From Candidatus Zixiibacteriota bacterium (GTDB lineage: Bacteria > RBG-13-66-14 > B26-G2 > WVWN01), in NCBI GenBank assembly GCA_030613505.1, contig JAUWLW010000010.1, positions 1-64,000 of the forward strand: DNA of 64,000 nt, read 5' to 3'. This document shows positions 9,501 through 17,184 of this stretch, in pieces (within the stretch, counting starts at the first letter, position 1; each line of letters starts with the position of its first letter). Both the position numbers and the translations under genes were made by a program. The notes under the pieces were generated by a model. It ran no database searches and was not told the origin of the DNA. It worked only from the letters and a program-made list of their open reading frames with translations.

Positions 9501-9969
9501 CCGCCCTGGCCCAATCGCCCGCCAATACCGCCTGCGCCACGTCGCCCTTAAGGCAAGCGGACAGAGCGATCAGGCCGCGGCCGTACTGCCCCAGAAGCTC
9601 GGCGTCCACCCGCGGCTTGTAGTAAAAGCCCTCCAGGTAACCTTTGGTGGAAAGCGTCAGGATGTTGCGGTAGCCCTCGTCGTTTTCGGCCAGGACGACG
9701 AGGTGGCCGCCGGCTTCGCCCCGCGGCCCCGTCTTCTTCACCAATCGGCCCTCCGGCGCGACGTAGAGCTCGCAACCGATGATGGGCTTCACGCCCTCGT
9801 CGAGGGCCGCCTTATAAAAGGGGACGGCGCCGAAGAGGCCGCCGTGGTCGGTGAGCGCCAGCGCCGACATGCCGAGCTCGCGCGCCCGGGCGGCGAGCTC
9901 GCGCGGCCGGCACATGCCGTCGAGGAACGAATATTCGCTGTGGATGTGGAGGTGGGTAAACTCGGCCAA
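6559..9969 (-). CDS. dnaE: DNA polymerase III alpha subunit
   Basis: The replicative polymerase, 1136 residues from the start chosen here. The PHP domain begins HLHIHSEYSFLDG with TDHGG following; its metal-binding residues look intact. The catalytic palm has PDFDIDFGDQRR and the downstream KVDVLGLKTL aspartate. Helix-hairpin-helix and OB-fold regions follow in the C-terminal third. The open frame reaches TTG at 10017, but GGAAGGG lies 6-8 bases before TTG 9969 (giving MAEFTHLHIHSEYS), which fits the usual DnaE N-terminus; GTG 9978 is the alternative. It is a normal chromosomal gene with no sign of truncation. Confidence 0.96.
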   Translation of the reverse strand: MAEFTHLHIHSEYSFLDGMCRPRELAARARELGMSALALTDHGGLFGAVPFYKAALDEGVKPIIGCELYVAPEGRLVKKTGPRGEAGGHLVVLAENDEGYRNILTLSTKGYLEGFYYKPRVDAELLGQYGRGLIALSACLKGDVAQAVLAGDWARADRVVGQYADIFGPENFFLELQDHGLPEQHRVNRGLYELADRHNLKLVATNDVHYVGAGDARAHDVLLCIQTGKKLSDPGRMRFETDQVYLKSPEEMAALFAELPAAVEETANIADRCNVELTFGQVRLPRFDVPEGRAAADFLRELTSEGLARRFPDAGPEIRERLEYELGVITQMGMEAYYLIVWDVVRFARSRGIMVGPGRGSAASSLAAYLLSITGVDPVEHGLVFERFLNPERISMPDFDIDFGDQRRDEVVAYITEKYGQESVAQIITFGTMAARAAVKDVGRVLEIPFAEADMISKEINPMAPLAESMKENPVLKREYEDNRRVRECIDLALQLEGLVRHPSVHAAGVVIAPDELTKYTGLYRGRKNEVTTQFDMNAVEAMGLLKVDVLGLKTLTVIEDAIKAVQRRRGVDVTFENVSYDDVATYDLLCQADTDGVFQLESEGMRDLCRRVAPRTFKELIPILALFRPGPMGSGATEQFINRKQGRATAPPLHPSLEPILDDAYGAILYQEHVMKIASEVAGYSLGQADVLRRAMGKKKRREMKAQRESFVEGARRRGYSREKAEAIFDAVAPFAEYGFNKAHATAYAVLSYQTAYLKANYPPEFMAALLTSEQGNADKIVQYVRSARQMGLEILPPELNSSWYNFWVEDDDRIRMGMGAIKNVGRAAIDEIVAARDRRGHFGSLTDLCSRVDLRIVNRAVIESLIKVGAFDPFGKGRAPLYEGLDAALEVGKRLHRDRTLGQGSLLGSWEEETGAGEAEVEGSEWHHLELLRYEKELLGVSISGQPLDRYRDVLTRHGAVTVGDVLAGRAGRAAKVGGTVGRIKTISDKKGREMAFFTLEDDGAVEVIAFADCYAKAEFVIFVDRPVLVQGNARCDDGAYKIIADDVTSLEDAEYRFAREIHITLPDNADAELLADMEKVIGRHVGRCPVFFHVRRDGREVVIRTRPEFNCNPTRQLIRSLERFTGRGRVQLK

Positions 9970-10039
9970 GGCGGACACCCTTCCCGCGATTATACCTAAC
10001 GTCGGGGCCGACCGCAAGGCCGCCGTCGGCGGGCCGAAA

Positions 10040-11194
10040 TTATGGCGGGAGGACTATGTCGCCGCTCGAGGTGAGCCGCCGCGCCGCGCCGTCGAGGCCG
10101 GCAAGGAAAAGGTCTCCGGTCCGGCCGGCGGCGGCGACGTAGAAGACGGCTCGCGAGCCGCGCGCGAAGCCGACCAGGCTCGCGCCGTTCGCCAAAATCT
10201 TGGATCGCTCGCACTCGAGGTCTACGGCGTAAATGGTAGGCTTGCCGAACACCTGCGGCGCACACTGGACGGCGAGGTACCGGCCGTCGGCCGAAAGGGC
10301 GGCCCGCGTCGCCGGGTCCTTCCCCTCGAGCTCCAAGGTCGGCTCGTCGCCGCCTCGCCCGCCGGCGACGACGAAGACGCCGTTTCGTACGACCTCCTGG
10401 GACTTTTCGTCGGCCTTGGCGGCTACGATTACGACGTCGCCGCCGCGAACCGCGGCCGACGGCAGCCAGCCGAGCTCGTGGGCATCCGCGCCCAGAAGCG
10501 GCTGCACGGCTCCCCCCTCGAGCTCGTAGCGCGCCACCGTCAACTTATTCTCAAGTATTAGCGCGTCGTCGCCCACAAAGCCGTAGACGGCCCGCGTCGG
10601 GCCCAGGTAACGGGGCGCGTCGCGTCCCGGCTCCAGGAGGTACGCGCCGGCGTCGAAGGCGAAATCGGTCCGGGGTTTTAACTCGCCTTTGCCGCCGGCC
10701 GCCGCCTCTTCCGTCGGGACGGGGCACTCCGTCGGCTCGACGACGAACGCCACCCGGCCTTCGGGCGAAAAGTTAATATCGCGGAAGCGCGCGCCGCACC
10801 GCCAGGCGAACGTTTTGCCGCGGCCCTTTTCGCCGGTACCCGTTTCGCGGGCGACGCCGGCCGGAAAGGAGGCGACGACGCGGTCCCCGCCGCCCGAGAA
10901 TTCGTACTCGCGGAGGGCGGAATCGCGGCCGTAATAAAGGCGCCGGCCGTCGGGCGAGCTGGCGACGTCGCTTTGGCCGTCGCAGCGGAGACCGAGCTCC
11001 TTAACGCCCCCGGTCGCGGATATTCTTACTACCTCCGCGCCCCCCTCGGCCAGCCGGGCGACGTAGACAACGTCGTTGAGGTCGTCGGGGCCGGCCGCGG
11101 GCCACGCAACTTCGCCCGGGCGGCACGACGCGGCGAGCAGCACAGCGACTACGAGACCCGATACGTATAGAAAGGGGAACGAACGACTACGCAT
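10040..11194 (-). CDS. Lipoprotein with PD40/TolB-like beta-propeller
   Basis: A 384-residue predicted lipoprotein. The signal sequence ends in the lipobox LAASC, so Cys at about 24 would be acylated. The rest has repeated beta-blades of the TolB/PD40 type, for example SSPDGRRLYYGRD, FSPEGRVAFVVEP and LSADGRYLAVQC. Such propellers usually act as periplasmic binding or scaffold modules. The gene stands alone between dnaE and a repeat-containing spacer. No catalytic motif is visible and the ligand is unknown. Confidence 0.8.
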   Translation of the reverse strand: MRSRSFPFLYVSGLVVAVLLAASCRPGEVAWPAAGPDDLNDVVYVARLAEGGAEVVRISATGGVKELGLRCDGQSDVASSPDGRRLYYGRDSALREYEFSGGGDRVVASFPAGVARETGTGEKGRGKTFAWRCGARFRDINFSPEGRVAFVVEPTECPVPTEEAAAGGKGELKPRTDFAFDAGAYLLEPGRDAPRYLGPTRAVYGFVGDDALILENKLTVARYELEGGAVQPLLGADAHELGWLPSAAVRGGDVVIVAAKADEKSQEVVRNGVFVVAGGRGGDEPTLELEGKDPATRAALSADGRYLAVQCAPQVFGKPTIYAVDLECERSKILANGASLVGFARGSRAVFYVAAAGRTGDLFLAGLDGAARRLTSSGDIVLPP

Positions 11195-11347
11195 ACTACA
11201 AGTTTAACATAAACCGCTCCGCGGGCCCAACAACAGAGTGCGGAGCGGCTCGGCGCGAATACGTCCGAAATACGAACCGCGCTTCGCCCTCACAACTTAC
11301 AACTCCCCGCGCGCCCGACGTTGGCGCGAAATCAACGTTAAATATCA

Positions 11348-11377
11348 GGTGGCCGCACCTGAAGGTACGGCCCTACG
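11348..11377. repeat. 30-bp interspersed repeat, copy 1
   Basis: This 30-base block is nearly identical (27 of 30) to 31751-31780, the two copies starting GGTGGCCGCACC and GGTGGGCGCACC and ending GGTACGGCCCTACG. It lies in the 342-base gene-free spacer 11195-11536 between the propeller lipoprotein and tyrS; nothing coding is visible there. Confidence 0.7.
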
Positions 11378-11431
11378 TTTTGGCGGCGCGACGTCGGTTG
11401 TTTCTAGCCGAAATACCCCCGGGCCCGTTTT

Positions 11432-11492
11432 CGTAGGGGCCGACCTTCAGGTCGGCCCACCTTGCGGGCCGGTCTAAAGACCGGCCCCTACG
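11432..11492. repeat. REP-like compound palindrome
   Basis: Two stem-loops lie side by side: GGGCCGACC/GGTCGGCCC at 11437-11457 and GGGCCGGTCT/AGACCGGCCC at 11466-11487. They sit inside an outer inverted pair CGTAGGGGCC/GGCCCCTACG. The design resembles intergenic REP/BIME-type palindromes. Related elements occur at 31781-31855. Confidence 0.75.
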
Positions 11493-11536
11493 TAAAAAGG
11501 ACGACGCGAACGTCGCCTCGCGGTAGGGTTTTTCGC

Positions 11537-12781
11537 TCATTCGATTACGATTCTGGCAAATCTTCGTTTTCCAACCTTAATAACGAAAGAATCCCCTTCA
11601 GCGAACGTTAACGGGATATCGCCTTCGCCTTCCTTTAATTTCCGGTCATCGATCCATACGGCTCCTTGTTTCACTAACCGCCTCGCTTCGCTTTTCGACT
11701 TAACCAATCCCGCGCCCACCATAATTTCTACGGAGGTATTCTTAACTTTTCCCCGCTTAAAAGGCATATCCTTTGGTTCCAAGCCATTCCTGTGGACGCG
11801 CTCGAAGTGTTCCTCGGCGGCTCGAGCCGCGGCGGCGTCGTGGTAGAGCTCGACGACACGCCGCGCCAGCTCCATCTTGACCTCTTTGGGGTGGGCCCGA
11901 CCGGCCGTCAATTCCTTTTTTATCTGCTTCAATTCCTCGGCCGTTTTGAGCCGGAGTATCTCTAAATAATCCAGCATCAGCTCGTCCGAGATGGACATGA
12001 GCTTGCCGTATATTTCCTGGGGCGCCTCGTTTACGCCGACGTAGTTGCCGAGCGACTTCGACATCTTCTGTGTGCCGTCGGTGCCGACCAGCAGCGGCGT
12101 TATGACCGCGACCTCGGGCGGCTGGTCGAACTCGCGCTGGATGTCCCGCACTACCATCAGGTTGAACTTCTGGTCGGAGCCGCCCAACTCCACGTCGGCC
12201 TCCAGCGCCACCGAGTCGTACGCCTGGGCCAGCGGGTAGAGCAGCTCGTGGAGGCTTATGGGCAAACCCTCGGCGAGGCGCTTGGCGAAGTCGTCGCGCT
12301 CGATCATGCGGGCGACGGTGTACTTGGCGGCGAGGCGGATGACGTCGGCGAAGGACATGGGCTCGAGCCACCGGCTGTTGTAGTCGATAATCGTCTTCTC
12401 GCGGTCGAGGATTTTGAACGCTTGGTCGCAATAGGTCTCGGCGTTGGCGCGGATCTCCTCCATCGACAGCGCGGGCCGGGTCTTGGAGCGGCCCGACGGG
12501 TCGCCGATGCTGCAGGTGAAATCGCCCACCAGGAAGACGACCTCGTGGCCGAGGTCCTGGAAATCGCGCAGCTTGTTCAAGACGACGGTGTGGCCGAGGT
12601 GGATGTCGGGCGCCGTGGGGTCGAGGCCGAGCTTAACTTTCAACGGCCTCCCCGTCTCGAGCGACGAGCGGAGCTTGGCGCGCATGTCGTCCTCGGTGAG
12701 GATTTCCAGCGCGCCCTCGCGGATGAGCGCGAGCTGTCGCTCGACTTCGGCTTCGGTCTTGGCGTCGGCTCGGGTCGCCAT
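11537..12781 (-). CDS. tyrS: Tyrosyl-tRNA synthetase
   Basis: A 414-residue class Ic aminoacyl-tRNA synthetase that charges tRNA-Tyr. The HIGH-type motif is HLGHT at about residue 62 and the KMSKS loop is QKMSKSLGNYVG. The C-terminal S4-like domain carries SKSEARRLVKQGAVWIDDRK. The overall pattern matches the TyrZ-like subgroup. It starts at ATG 12781 and stands as a single minus-strand gene. Confidence 0.96.
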   Translation of the reverse strand: MATRADAKTEAEVERQLALIREGALEILTEDDMRAKLRSSLETGRPLKVKLGLDPTAPDIHLGHTVVLNKLRDFQDLGHEVVFLVGDFTCSIGDPSGRSKTRPALSMEEIRANAETYCDQAFKILDREKTIIDYNSRWLEPMSFADVIRLAAKYTVARMIERDDFAKRLAEGLPISLHELLYPLAQAYDSVALEADVELGGSDQKFNLMVVRDIQREFDQPPEVAVITPLLVGTDGTQKMSKSLGNYVGVNEAPQEIYGKLMSISDELMLDYLEILRLKTAEELKQIKKELTAGRAHPKEVKMELARRVVELYHDAAAARAAEEHFERVHRNGLEPKDMPFKRGKVKNTSVEIMVGAGLVKSKSEARRLVKQGAVWIDDRKLKEGEGDIPLTFAEGDSFVIKVGKRRFARIVIE

Positions 12782-12816
12782 ATCGGTGCTTCCTCGCCGT
12801 GGGGCTCGCCGGATAT

Positions 12817-12850
12817 AAAAAAGGCATAGGACCTACAACGCCCTATGCCC
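12817..12850 (-). terminator. Rho-independent terminator after the lamin-tail protein gene
   Basis: On the minus strand the 8-bp stem GGCATAGG/CCTATGCC is followed by six T. It lies 23 bases after the stop of the 12873-13544 gene and separates it from tyrS. Confidence 0.85.
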
Positions 12851-12872
12851 CACCGGCAGCGCGGCGAGGCCC

Positions 12873-13544
12873 CTATTGGTTGTAATACATCGCCTTTATT
12901 CTACCCCAGGCGTTTCCCTCGGTATTGGCGGCCGGGGATTCGCGGGGGCTGTTAATATTTTGAGGTTGAGGTTTGGCGCGTTCGCGGAAATCGGTCAGGT
13001 TATCGCCGGTGTCGTACGAGTTCCCGTTGACTTCATTGTGGGTCGGGCCGGATTTGCGCTCCAAGCCGTGGCCGGGGCTCACGCCCGGATACTGCGTGCC
13101 CTCGTAATAGGGCCAGCGCACCGGCCCCCAACCGACGGCGTCCCGTTTCTGGCCGCTGGCGTGCTCGAGTATAATGCCGCCCTCGCCCTTCATAAAATCC
13201 ATCGAGAGATCACAATAGAAGTCGGGCTTATAGGAGTACTTCGACCAAGCGTCCCGGTCCTGCTCCCGGCCTATGAGGTAAAAACCGTGATTCGGGATTA
13301 CGACCTTCTCCTGGCCTTTTTCCAACGCAACCCTTTCGAGGCCGCGCTTGGAAGCGATGCGTACCCGCCACTCGCTAAGGTCGACGTTGGTCTTGGCGGC
13401 GTTATAGAGCTCTATAAACGGCGGCGGCGAGCTTGCGTCGGGGTCGTACAAGACTTCGGATATAAAAATCTTGTCCGCCGGGTCGGCCGCAAAGCTAACG
13501 CCGACAAGCAGCACGCATACTAGTATGTACGCCGATACCCGCAA
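12873..13544 (-). CDS. Secreted lamin-tail-domain (LTD) protein with tag-like C-terminus
   Basis: A 223-residue exported protein: signal peptide 1-19 (cleavage near SFA-AD), then an LTD domain marked by IFISEVLYDP, PPFIELYNA, DLSEWRVR and the HGFYLIG strand. LTD domains are extracellular beta-sandwiches whose function is poorly known. The tail after a Pro/Asn-rich linker ends WGRIKAMYYNQ, resembling the GRVKAL(F/Y)R tag of the secreted proteins at 30.7-36.2 kb. It has its own terminator and appears monocistronic. Confidence 0.85.
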   Translation of the reverse strand: MRVSAYILVCVLLVGVSFAADPADKIFISEVLYDPDASSPPPFIELYNAAKTNVDLSEWRVRIASKRGLERVALEKGQEKVVIPNHGFYLIGREQDRDAWSKYSYKPDFYCDLSMDFMKGEGGIILEHASGQKRDAVGWGPVRWPYYEGTQYPGVSPGHGLERKSGPTHNEVNGNSYDTGDNLTDFRERAKPQPQNINSPRESPAANTEGNAWGRIKAMYYNQ

Positions 13545-13767
13545 GCCACTTTTCTCCTCTCACTTACCATTATGTCAGAACAGGCCATATTTGTCAAGCG
13601 AAAAAGAAGCTTGCTTCCTCTGCCGCAGCCGCACCCCCGCCCGAGTGGACTCGTAACCTAATATCGAGCTAAAACCCTACCCCTAATATCCGTAACGGGC
13701 GGCGCGTCCCCGTTTCAGCCCTTTTTGTAATCGTCTTGGCAACGTTTCCGGATACTCGCCGGCACAC

Positions 13768-13791
13768 AAAAAGGCGGCGTTCGAGCCGCCC
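13768..13791 (-). terminator. Terminator of the zinc-ribbon micro-operon
   Basis: The stem GGCGGC/GCCGCC with a 6-base loop is followed by five T on the minus strand. It lies 45 bases after the stop codon of the 64-residue zinc ribbon. The rest of 13545-13835 shows nothing I can assign. Confidence 0.75.
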
Positions 13792-13835
13792 CGCAGAGTT
13801 GCCACACGGTGAATTATATGGGTTCGGGCCGCCGT

Positions 13836-14030
13836 TCAGTAAGCGGCCGGTTTCGCGCGCTCGTCGTCGCGACGCGGCGTTACTACCTCTTCTCTCGCGT
13901 TATCCCAGTCGGCGTCGCCGCAACGGCAGGGCGGGAATTTATCGCCCCGGGACAGCGATACCTCGTGACCGCAATTATCGCAACGGTATACGTCCGTCAA
14001 CGGCGTCGGCAATCCGGCACGGTACACCAT
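13836..14030 (-). CDS. Small zinc-ribbon protein (64 aa)
   Basis: The start ATG is preceded by GGAGGGG at 6 bases. The protein has a CDNCG knuckle at about residues 17-21 and a second PPCRCG knuckle near 35, so one Zn is likely bound in a rubredoxin-like ribbon. A charged tail of about 20 residues follows. It is the second gene of a two-gene unit with the 43-residue ribbon at 14098-14229. The function is unknown; small ribbons of this kind are often adaptor or RNA/DNA-associated proteins, but nothing here decides that. Confidence 0.75.
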   Translation of the reverse strand: MVYRAGLPTPLTDVYRCDNCGHEVSLSRGDKFPPCRCGDADWDNAREEVVTPRRDDERAKPAAY

Positions 14031-14097
14031 AACTACCCCTCCAAATGCTCACGGCTCACGTTCACGCGCGTTCGTCCCCGACCGCCGGACGGTTCCC

Positions 14098-14229
14098 CTA
14101 CCGGTATTCGGTCCCTTCACAATTCGGGCACGGCGGCAGCGCGTCGTCGGGGTCGTCGAGCCGCACGATTTGGTCGCAGCTCGAGCACACGTATAACCCG
14201 ACCCCGGGTTGTTCGCCAGTATTCGGCAT
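14098..14229 (-). CDS. Very small zinc-ribbon protein (43 aa)
   Basis: A 43-codon gene read directly from the sequence. ATG 14229 has AAAGGGA 6-7 bases upstream and the frame ends at TAG 14098. The product carries YVCSSCDQIVRL followed by an acidic turn and PPCPNCEGTEYR, giving two CxxC pairs 15 residues apart: a minimal zinc ribbon. It sits 67 bases upstream of the 64-residue ribbon and behind a strong promoter, so both are probably co-transcribed. An in-frame ATG at 14238 would leave no space for the Shine-Dalgarno. Confidence 0.75.
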   Translation of the reverse strand: MPNTGEQPGVGLYVCSSCDQIVRLDDPDDALPPCPNCEGTEYR

Positions 14230-14283
14230 TTCAACCATCCCTTTCGCCTGCCGCGAGCCATACCCGCACGCGGGAAGCAGAAT

Positions 14284-14312
14284 ATATTAACCCAGGCCGC
14301 GTCGGTTGTCAA
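14284..14312 (-). promoter_or_regulatory. Sigma-70 promoter of the zinc-ribbon micro-operon
   Basis: On the minus strand TTGACA (14307-14312), a 17-base spacer and TAATAT (14284-14289) form a near-consensus promoter. It predicts a leader of about 48 bases before ATG 14229. Confidence 0.75.
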
Positions 14313-14546
14313 AGGGATTTTAACCGCGGCGATGCGCCGTTTCCGCCGGAGGCCTTGGGTCCCCCGGCGGTTTCCTCTGTGGCGCTAACGCCAGGGCCCC
14401 AAATCGCGCAGGCGATGACGGCTAGTATCGCAGCTCTCCCCCGAAACGTCGTTTTCAACTCGCCCAAAAAATATAAAGGCCAACCACGGTGCGGCCGCCG
14501 AGCTGGCGAAGGGCCGGGCCCGGCGACAATCGTACCGCCATACTAC
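14313..14546. other. Gene-free spacer with palindromes
   Basis: No convincing gene is visible in this spacer between the divergent zinc-ribbon and guaB promoters. It contains inverted repeats CCGCCGG/CCGGCGG (14343-14370) and TGGCG/CGCCA (14380-14393), similar in style to the REP-like palindromes elsewhere. Confidence 0.5.
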
Positions 14547-14576
14547 TTGCCGGGGGTAGTTTATTTATGCTATATT
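14547..14576 (+). promoter_or_regulatory. Probable sigma-70 promoter of guaB
   Basis: TTGCCG (14547-14552) and TATATT (14571-14576) are separated by 18 bases. GGGAG precedes the guaB ATG at 14599. Confidence 0.6.
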
Positions 14577-14598
14577 TAAAGTTAAAAGGGAGCAGCTC

Positions 14599-16092
14599 AT
14601 GGCCAAGTTCGACCCGAAGAAGATGGCGGTAACCTTCGACGACGTGCTGTTGAAACCCCGCTACAGCACCGTCCTCCCGCCGGACGTGGACGTCCGGACG
14701 CAATTCACGCGCCATATAAAGCTCAACGTCCCCATAGTATCCGCGGCGATGGATACCGTCACCGAGGCCGCGCTCGCCATAGCGCTCGCGCAGGAGGGCG
14801 GCATCGGCGTGATACACCGCAACATGTCGGCGGAAGAGCAGGCCGCCGAGGTCAACAAGGTCAAACGCTACGTCTCCGGCATGATCGTCGACCCCTACAC
14901 CCTCGCCCCCGACGCCCCCGTCGCCGACGCGCTCGCCATCATGGCCAACCACAAAATATCGGGCGTCCCCGTCGTCGACGCCGAGGGAGTTCTCGTAGGC
15001 ATCATTACCAACCGCGACCTGCGCTTCGAGAAGCGCCGCGACATCCCGGTGGCCGAGCTGATGACGCGCGAGGGTCTGATAACCGCGCCGGTGAGGACCT
15101 CGCTCGAGAAGGCCAAAGAGCTGCTCCACAAGCACCGCATCGAAAAGTTGCCCATCGTCGACGCCAAGGGGCGCCTTAAGGGCCTCATAACCGTAAAAGA
15201 CATCGCCAAAGCCATCGAGTACCCGAACGCCAGCAAGGACGGGCAAGGGCGACTGCGGGTCGCCGCGGCGGTGGGCGTGGGCGAACACGCGCTGGAGCGC
15301 GTCGAGCGGCTGCTGGAGAACGACTGCGACGTAGTCGTCGTGGACACCGCCCACGGCCACACCAAGGGCGTCATCGACGCCGTCAAGTCGATCAAGCGCA
15401 AGTTCAAGGGGGCCGAGGTGGCCGCGGGCAACGTCGGCACCGCGGAGGGGGCGGAAGCGCTTATAGCCGCGGGGGTTGACGGCGTCAAGGTGGGCATCGG
15501 GCCGAGCGCCATCTGCACCACCCGCGTCGTCGCCGGCGCCGGCGTCCCCCAGGTTACGGCCGTAATGGAAGCGGCGCCCGCGTGCCGGAAGGCCAAGGTA
15601 CCGCTGGTCGCCGACGGCGGCATCAAGTACTCCGGCGACATCACCAAGGCCGTCGCGGCCGGCGCCTCGTCGGTTATGATCGGCTCGCTCTTCGCGGGGA
15701 CGGAGGAGAGCCCGGGCGAGCTTATCCTCTACGAGGGCCGCTCCTACAAATCCTACCGCGGCATGGGCAGTATGGGCGCGATGGGCGGCTCGGCGCTATC
15801 GCGCGACCGGTACGGCCAACCCGAAGACGCCGAGGCGGCGAAGCTCGTGCCGGAGGGCATCGAAGGCCGCGTCCCGTACCGGGGGCCGCTGTCGCAAGTG
15901 GTCTACCAGCTCGTCGGCGGCCTGCGCGCCGGCATGGGCTACTGCGGCGCTAAAAACGTCAAAACGCTGTGGAAGACCGCGGAGTTCTTCCGCGTTACGC
16001 CCGCCGGCCTGGCCGAGAGCCACCCCCACGACGTCCAGATAACCAAAGAGGCCCCCAACTACGGCGTCCGCACGCCGTGGGACAAGAAGTAA
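14599..16092 (+). CDS. guaB: IMP dehydrogenase
   Basis: A 497-residue IMPDH that oxidises IMP to XMP, the committed step of GMP synthesis. The (beta/alpha)8 barrel is interrupted by two CBS domains at about 95-210. The active-site loop [11 protein letters not shown] carries the catalytic cysteine. The phosphate-binding [19 protein letters not shown] and the flap [10 protein letters not shown] are present. Full length with a GGGAG Shine-Dalgarno. The neighbouring genes suggest no special role. Confidence 0.97.
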   Translation: MAKFDPKKMAVTFDDVLLKPRYSTVLPPDVDVRTQFTRHIKLNVPIVSAAMDTVTEAALAIALAQEGGIGVIHRNMSAEEQAAEVNKVKRYVSGMIVDPYTLAPDAPVADALAIMANHKISGVPVVDAEGVLVGIITNRDLRFEKRRDIPVAELMTREGLITAPVRTSLEKAKELLHKHRIEKLPIVDAKGRLKGLITVKDIAKAIEYPNASKDGQGRLRVAAAVGVGEHALERVERLLENDCDVVVVDTAHGHTKGVIDAVKSIKRKFKGAEVAAGNVGTAEGAEALIAAGVDGVKVGIGPSAICTTRVVAGAGVPQVTAVMEAAPACRKAKVPLVADGGIKYSGDITKAVAAGASSVMIGSLFAGTEESPGELILYEGRSYKSYRGMGSMGAMGGSALSRDRYGQPEDAEAAKLVPEGIEGRVPYRGPLSQVVYQLVGGLRAGMGYCGAKNVKTLWKTAEFFRVTPAGLAESHPHDVQITKEAPNYGVRTPWDKK

Positions 16093-16110
16093 GGACCCGG
16101 GAGGTAGGCC

Positions 16111-17100
16111 ATTCCCCCGGCAATCGTAATCGCCGCTCGCGCGCTCGGCATCCCGTTCCTGGCCGGGATTAATTTATACGTAACCGTCTTCGCGCTGGGC
16201 CTAATCAAAAAGCTCACCGGGACGACGGTGCTGGGGCCGGAGTTCGACGTCCTGGCGAGCTGGCCGGTACTAGTCGTCGCCGGCGTTCTCCTCGTCGTCG
16301 AGATCGTAGCCGATAAAATCCCGGCCGTGGACCATGTCTGGGACGCGGTCCACACCTTCGTACGGACGCCGGGCGCGATGGTGGTCGTGGCGGTCATGAT
16401 GCAGGGCCAGGACGTGACGTGGCAGGTTATCGCGATCCTGGTCGCGGGGGGCGTGGCGTTCGTGGCGCACGCGGGCAAGGCCACGGCTCGAGTCGCCTCC
16501 ACTAAAACCACCGCGGCGACGGCCAACGCGTTCATAAGCGCCGCCGAAGACGTGTTCGTCGCCGTCGGGTCCGTGCTGGCCGCTTTCTACCCCGTCGTAT
16601 TGGGCGCGCTGGTGCTGGCGGCGCTTCTCGCGGGGGCGATATTCAGCCCCAAGCTGGTCCGGGCTTTCCGCATAAGCTGGGCGGTCTCGTCGAACTACCT
16701 CCGGTACCTCTGCCGCAAGCTCCGCCGCCGGCTCGAGCCCGGTTGGCGGCCGAAGCGGAAGGCCGTCAATTTGCCGCCGCCGCTCCAGGACCTCGCGTTG
16801 GCGGAAGCGCCCCTCGGCGCGGCCCGGGTGCTGGAAGGCAAATACGGCCGGCGCCGCATGGGCTACCTCCTGGTGTGGCGCGACCGGTTGGCGCTGTACG
16901 TTAAGCGGGTCGTGAAAGCGAAGGTCCGCGGCTACTATTACAAGGAACTTGAAGACGTTTACGTGGGCGAGGACACGTTGTTGGACCGGCTGTTCTTCGC
17001 CGCCCGCGGTCGGTCGTACGTGCTATCGTTCTTCAAAGGCCAAGAACCCGCGGCCGCCGACGTAGCGGGACTGATCGCCGCGGGTCGGGCGAAACCTTGA
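16111..17100 (+). CDS. DUF4126-family membrane protein, probable ATT start
   Basis: An inner-membrane protein related to DUF4126, 329 residues if started at ATT 16111. That codon has a strong GGGAGGT 5-7 bases upstream and follows an in-frame stop at 16105. The first in-frame GTG is at 16228, which would delete the first hydrophobic segment (LGIPFLAGINLYVTVFALGL), a part the family normally has. About four further hydrophobic segments follow. The C-terminal soluble half (from about 205, KAVNLPPPLQD) is basic and not part of the usual family. Function is unknown. Confidence 0.75.
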   Translation: MPPAIVIAARALGIPFLAGINLYVTVFALGLIKKLTGTTVLGPEFDVLASWPVLVVAGVLLVVEIVADKIPAVDHVWDAVHTFVRTPGAMVVVAVMMQGQDVTWQVIAILVAGGVAFVAHAGKATARVASTKTTAATANAFISAAEDVFVAVGSVLAAFYPVVLGALVLAALLAGAIFSPKLVRAFRISWAVSSNYLRYLCRKLRRRLEPGWRPKRKAVNLPPPLQDLALAEAPLGAARVLEGKYGRRRMGYLLVWRDRLALYVKRVVKAKVRGYYYKELEDVYVGEDTLLDRLFFAARGRSYVLSFFKGQEPAAADVAGLIAAGRAKP

Positions 17101-17184
17101 CGGACGACGCGTCGAGAGCGGAAACGCCGAAACGGATAAAACCGGTGCGAAAGCCCTTAAACCGCGGCACAATAAACACACGAA

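Noticed and set aside
14049-14312. An 87-codon minus-strand frame overlapping the small zinc ribbon
   Set aside because: The 43-codon frame at 14098-14229 has the better ribosome site and a clean CxxC-CxxC ribbon; the longer frame is a different register that starts upstream of the predicted transcription start.
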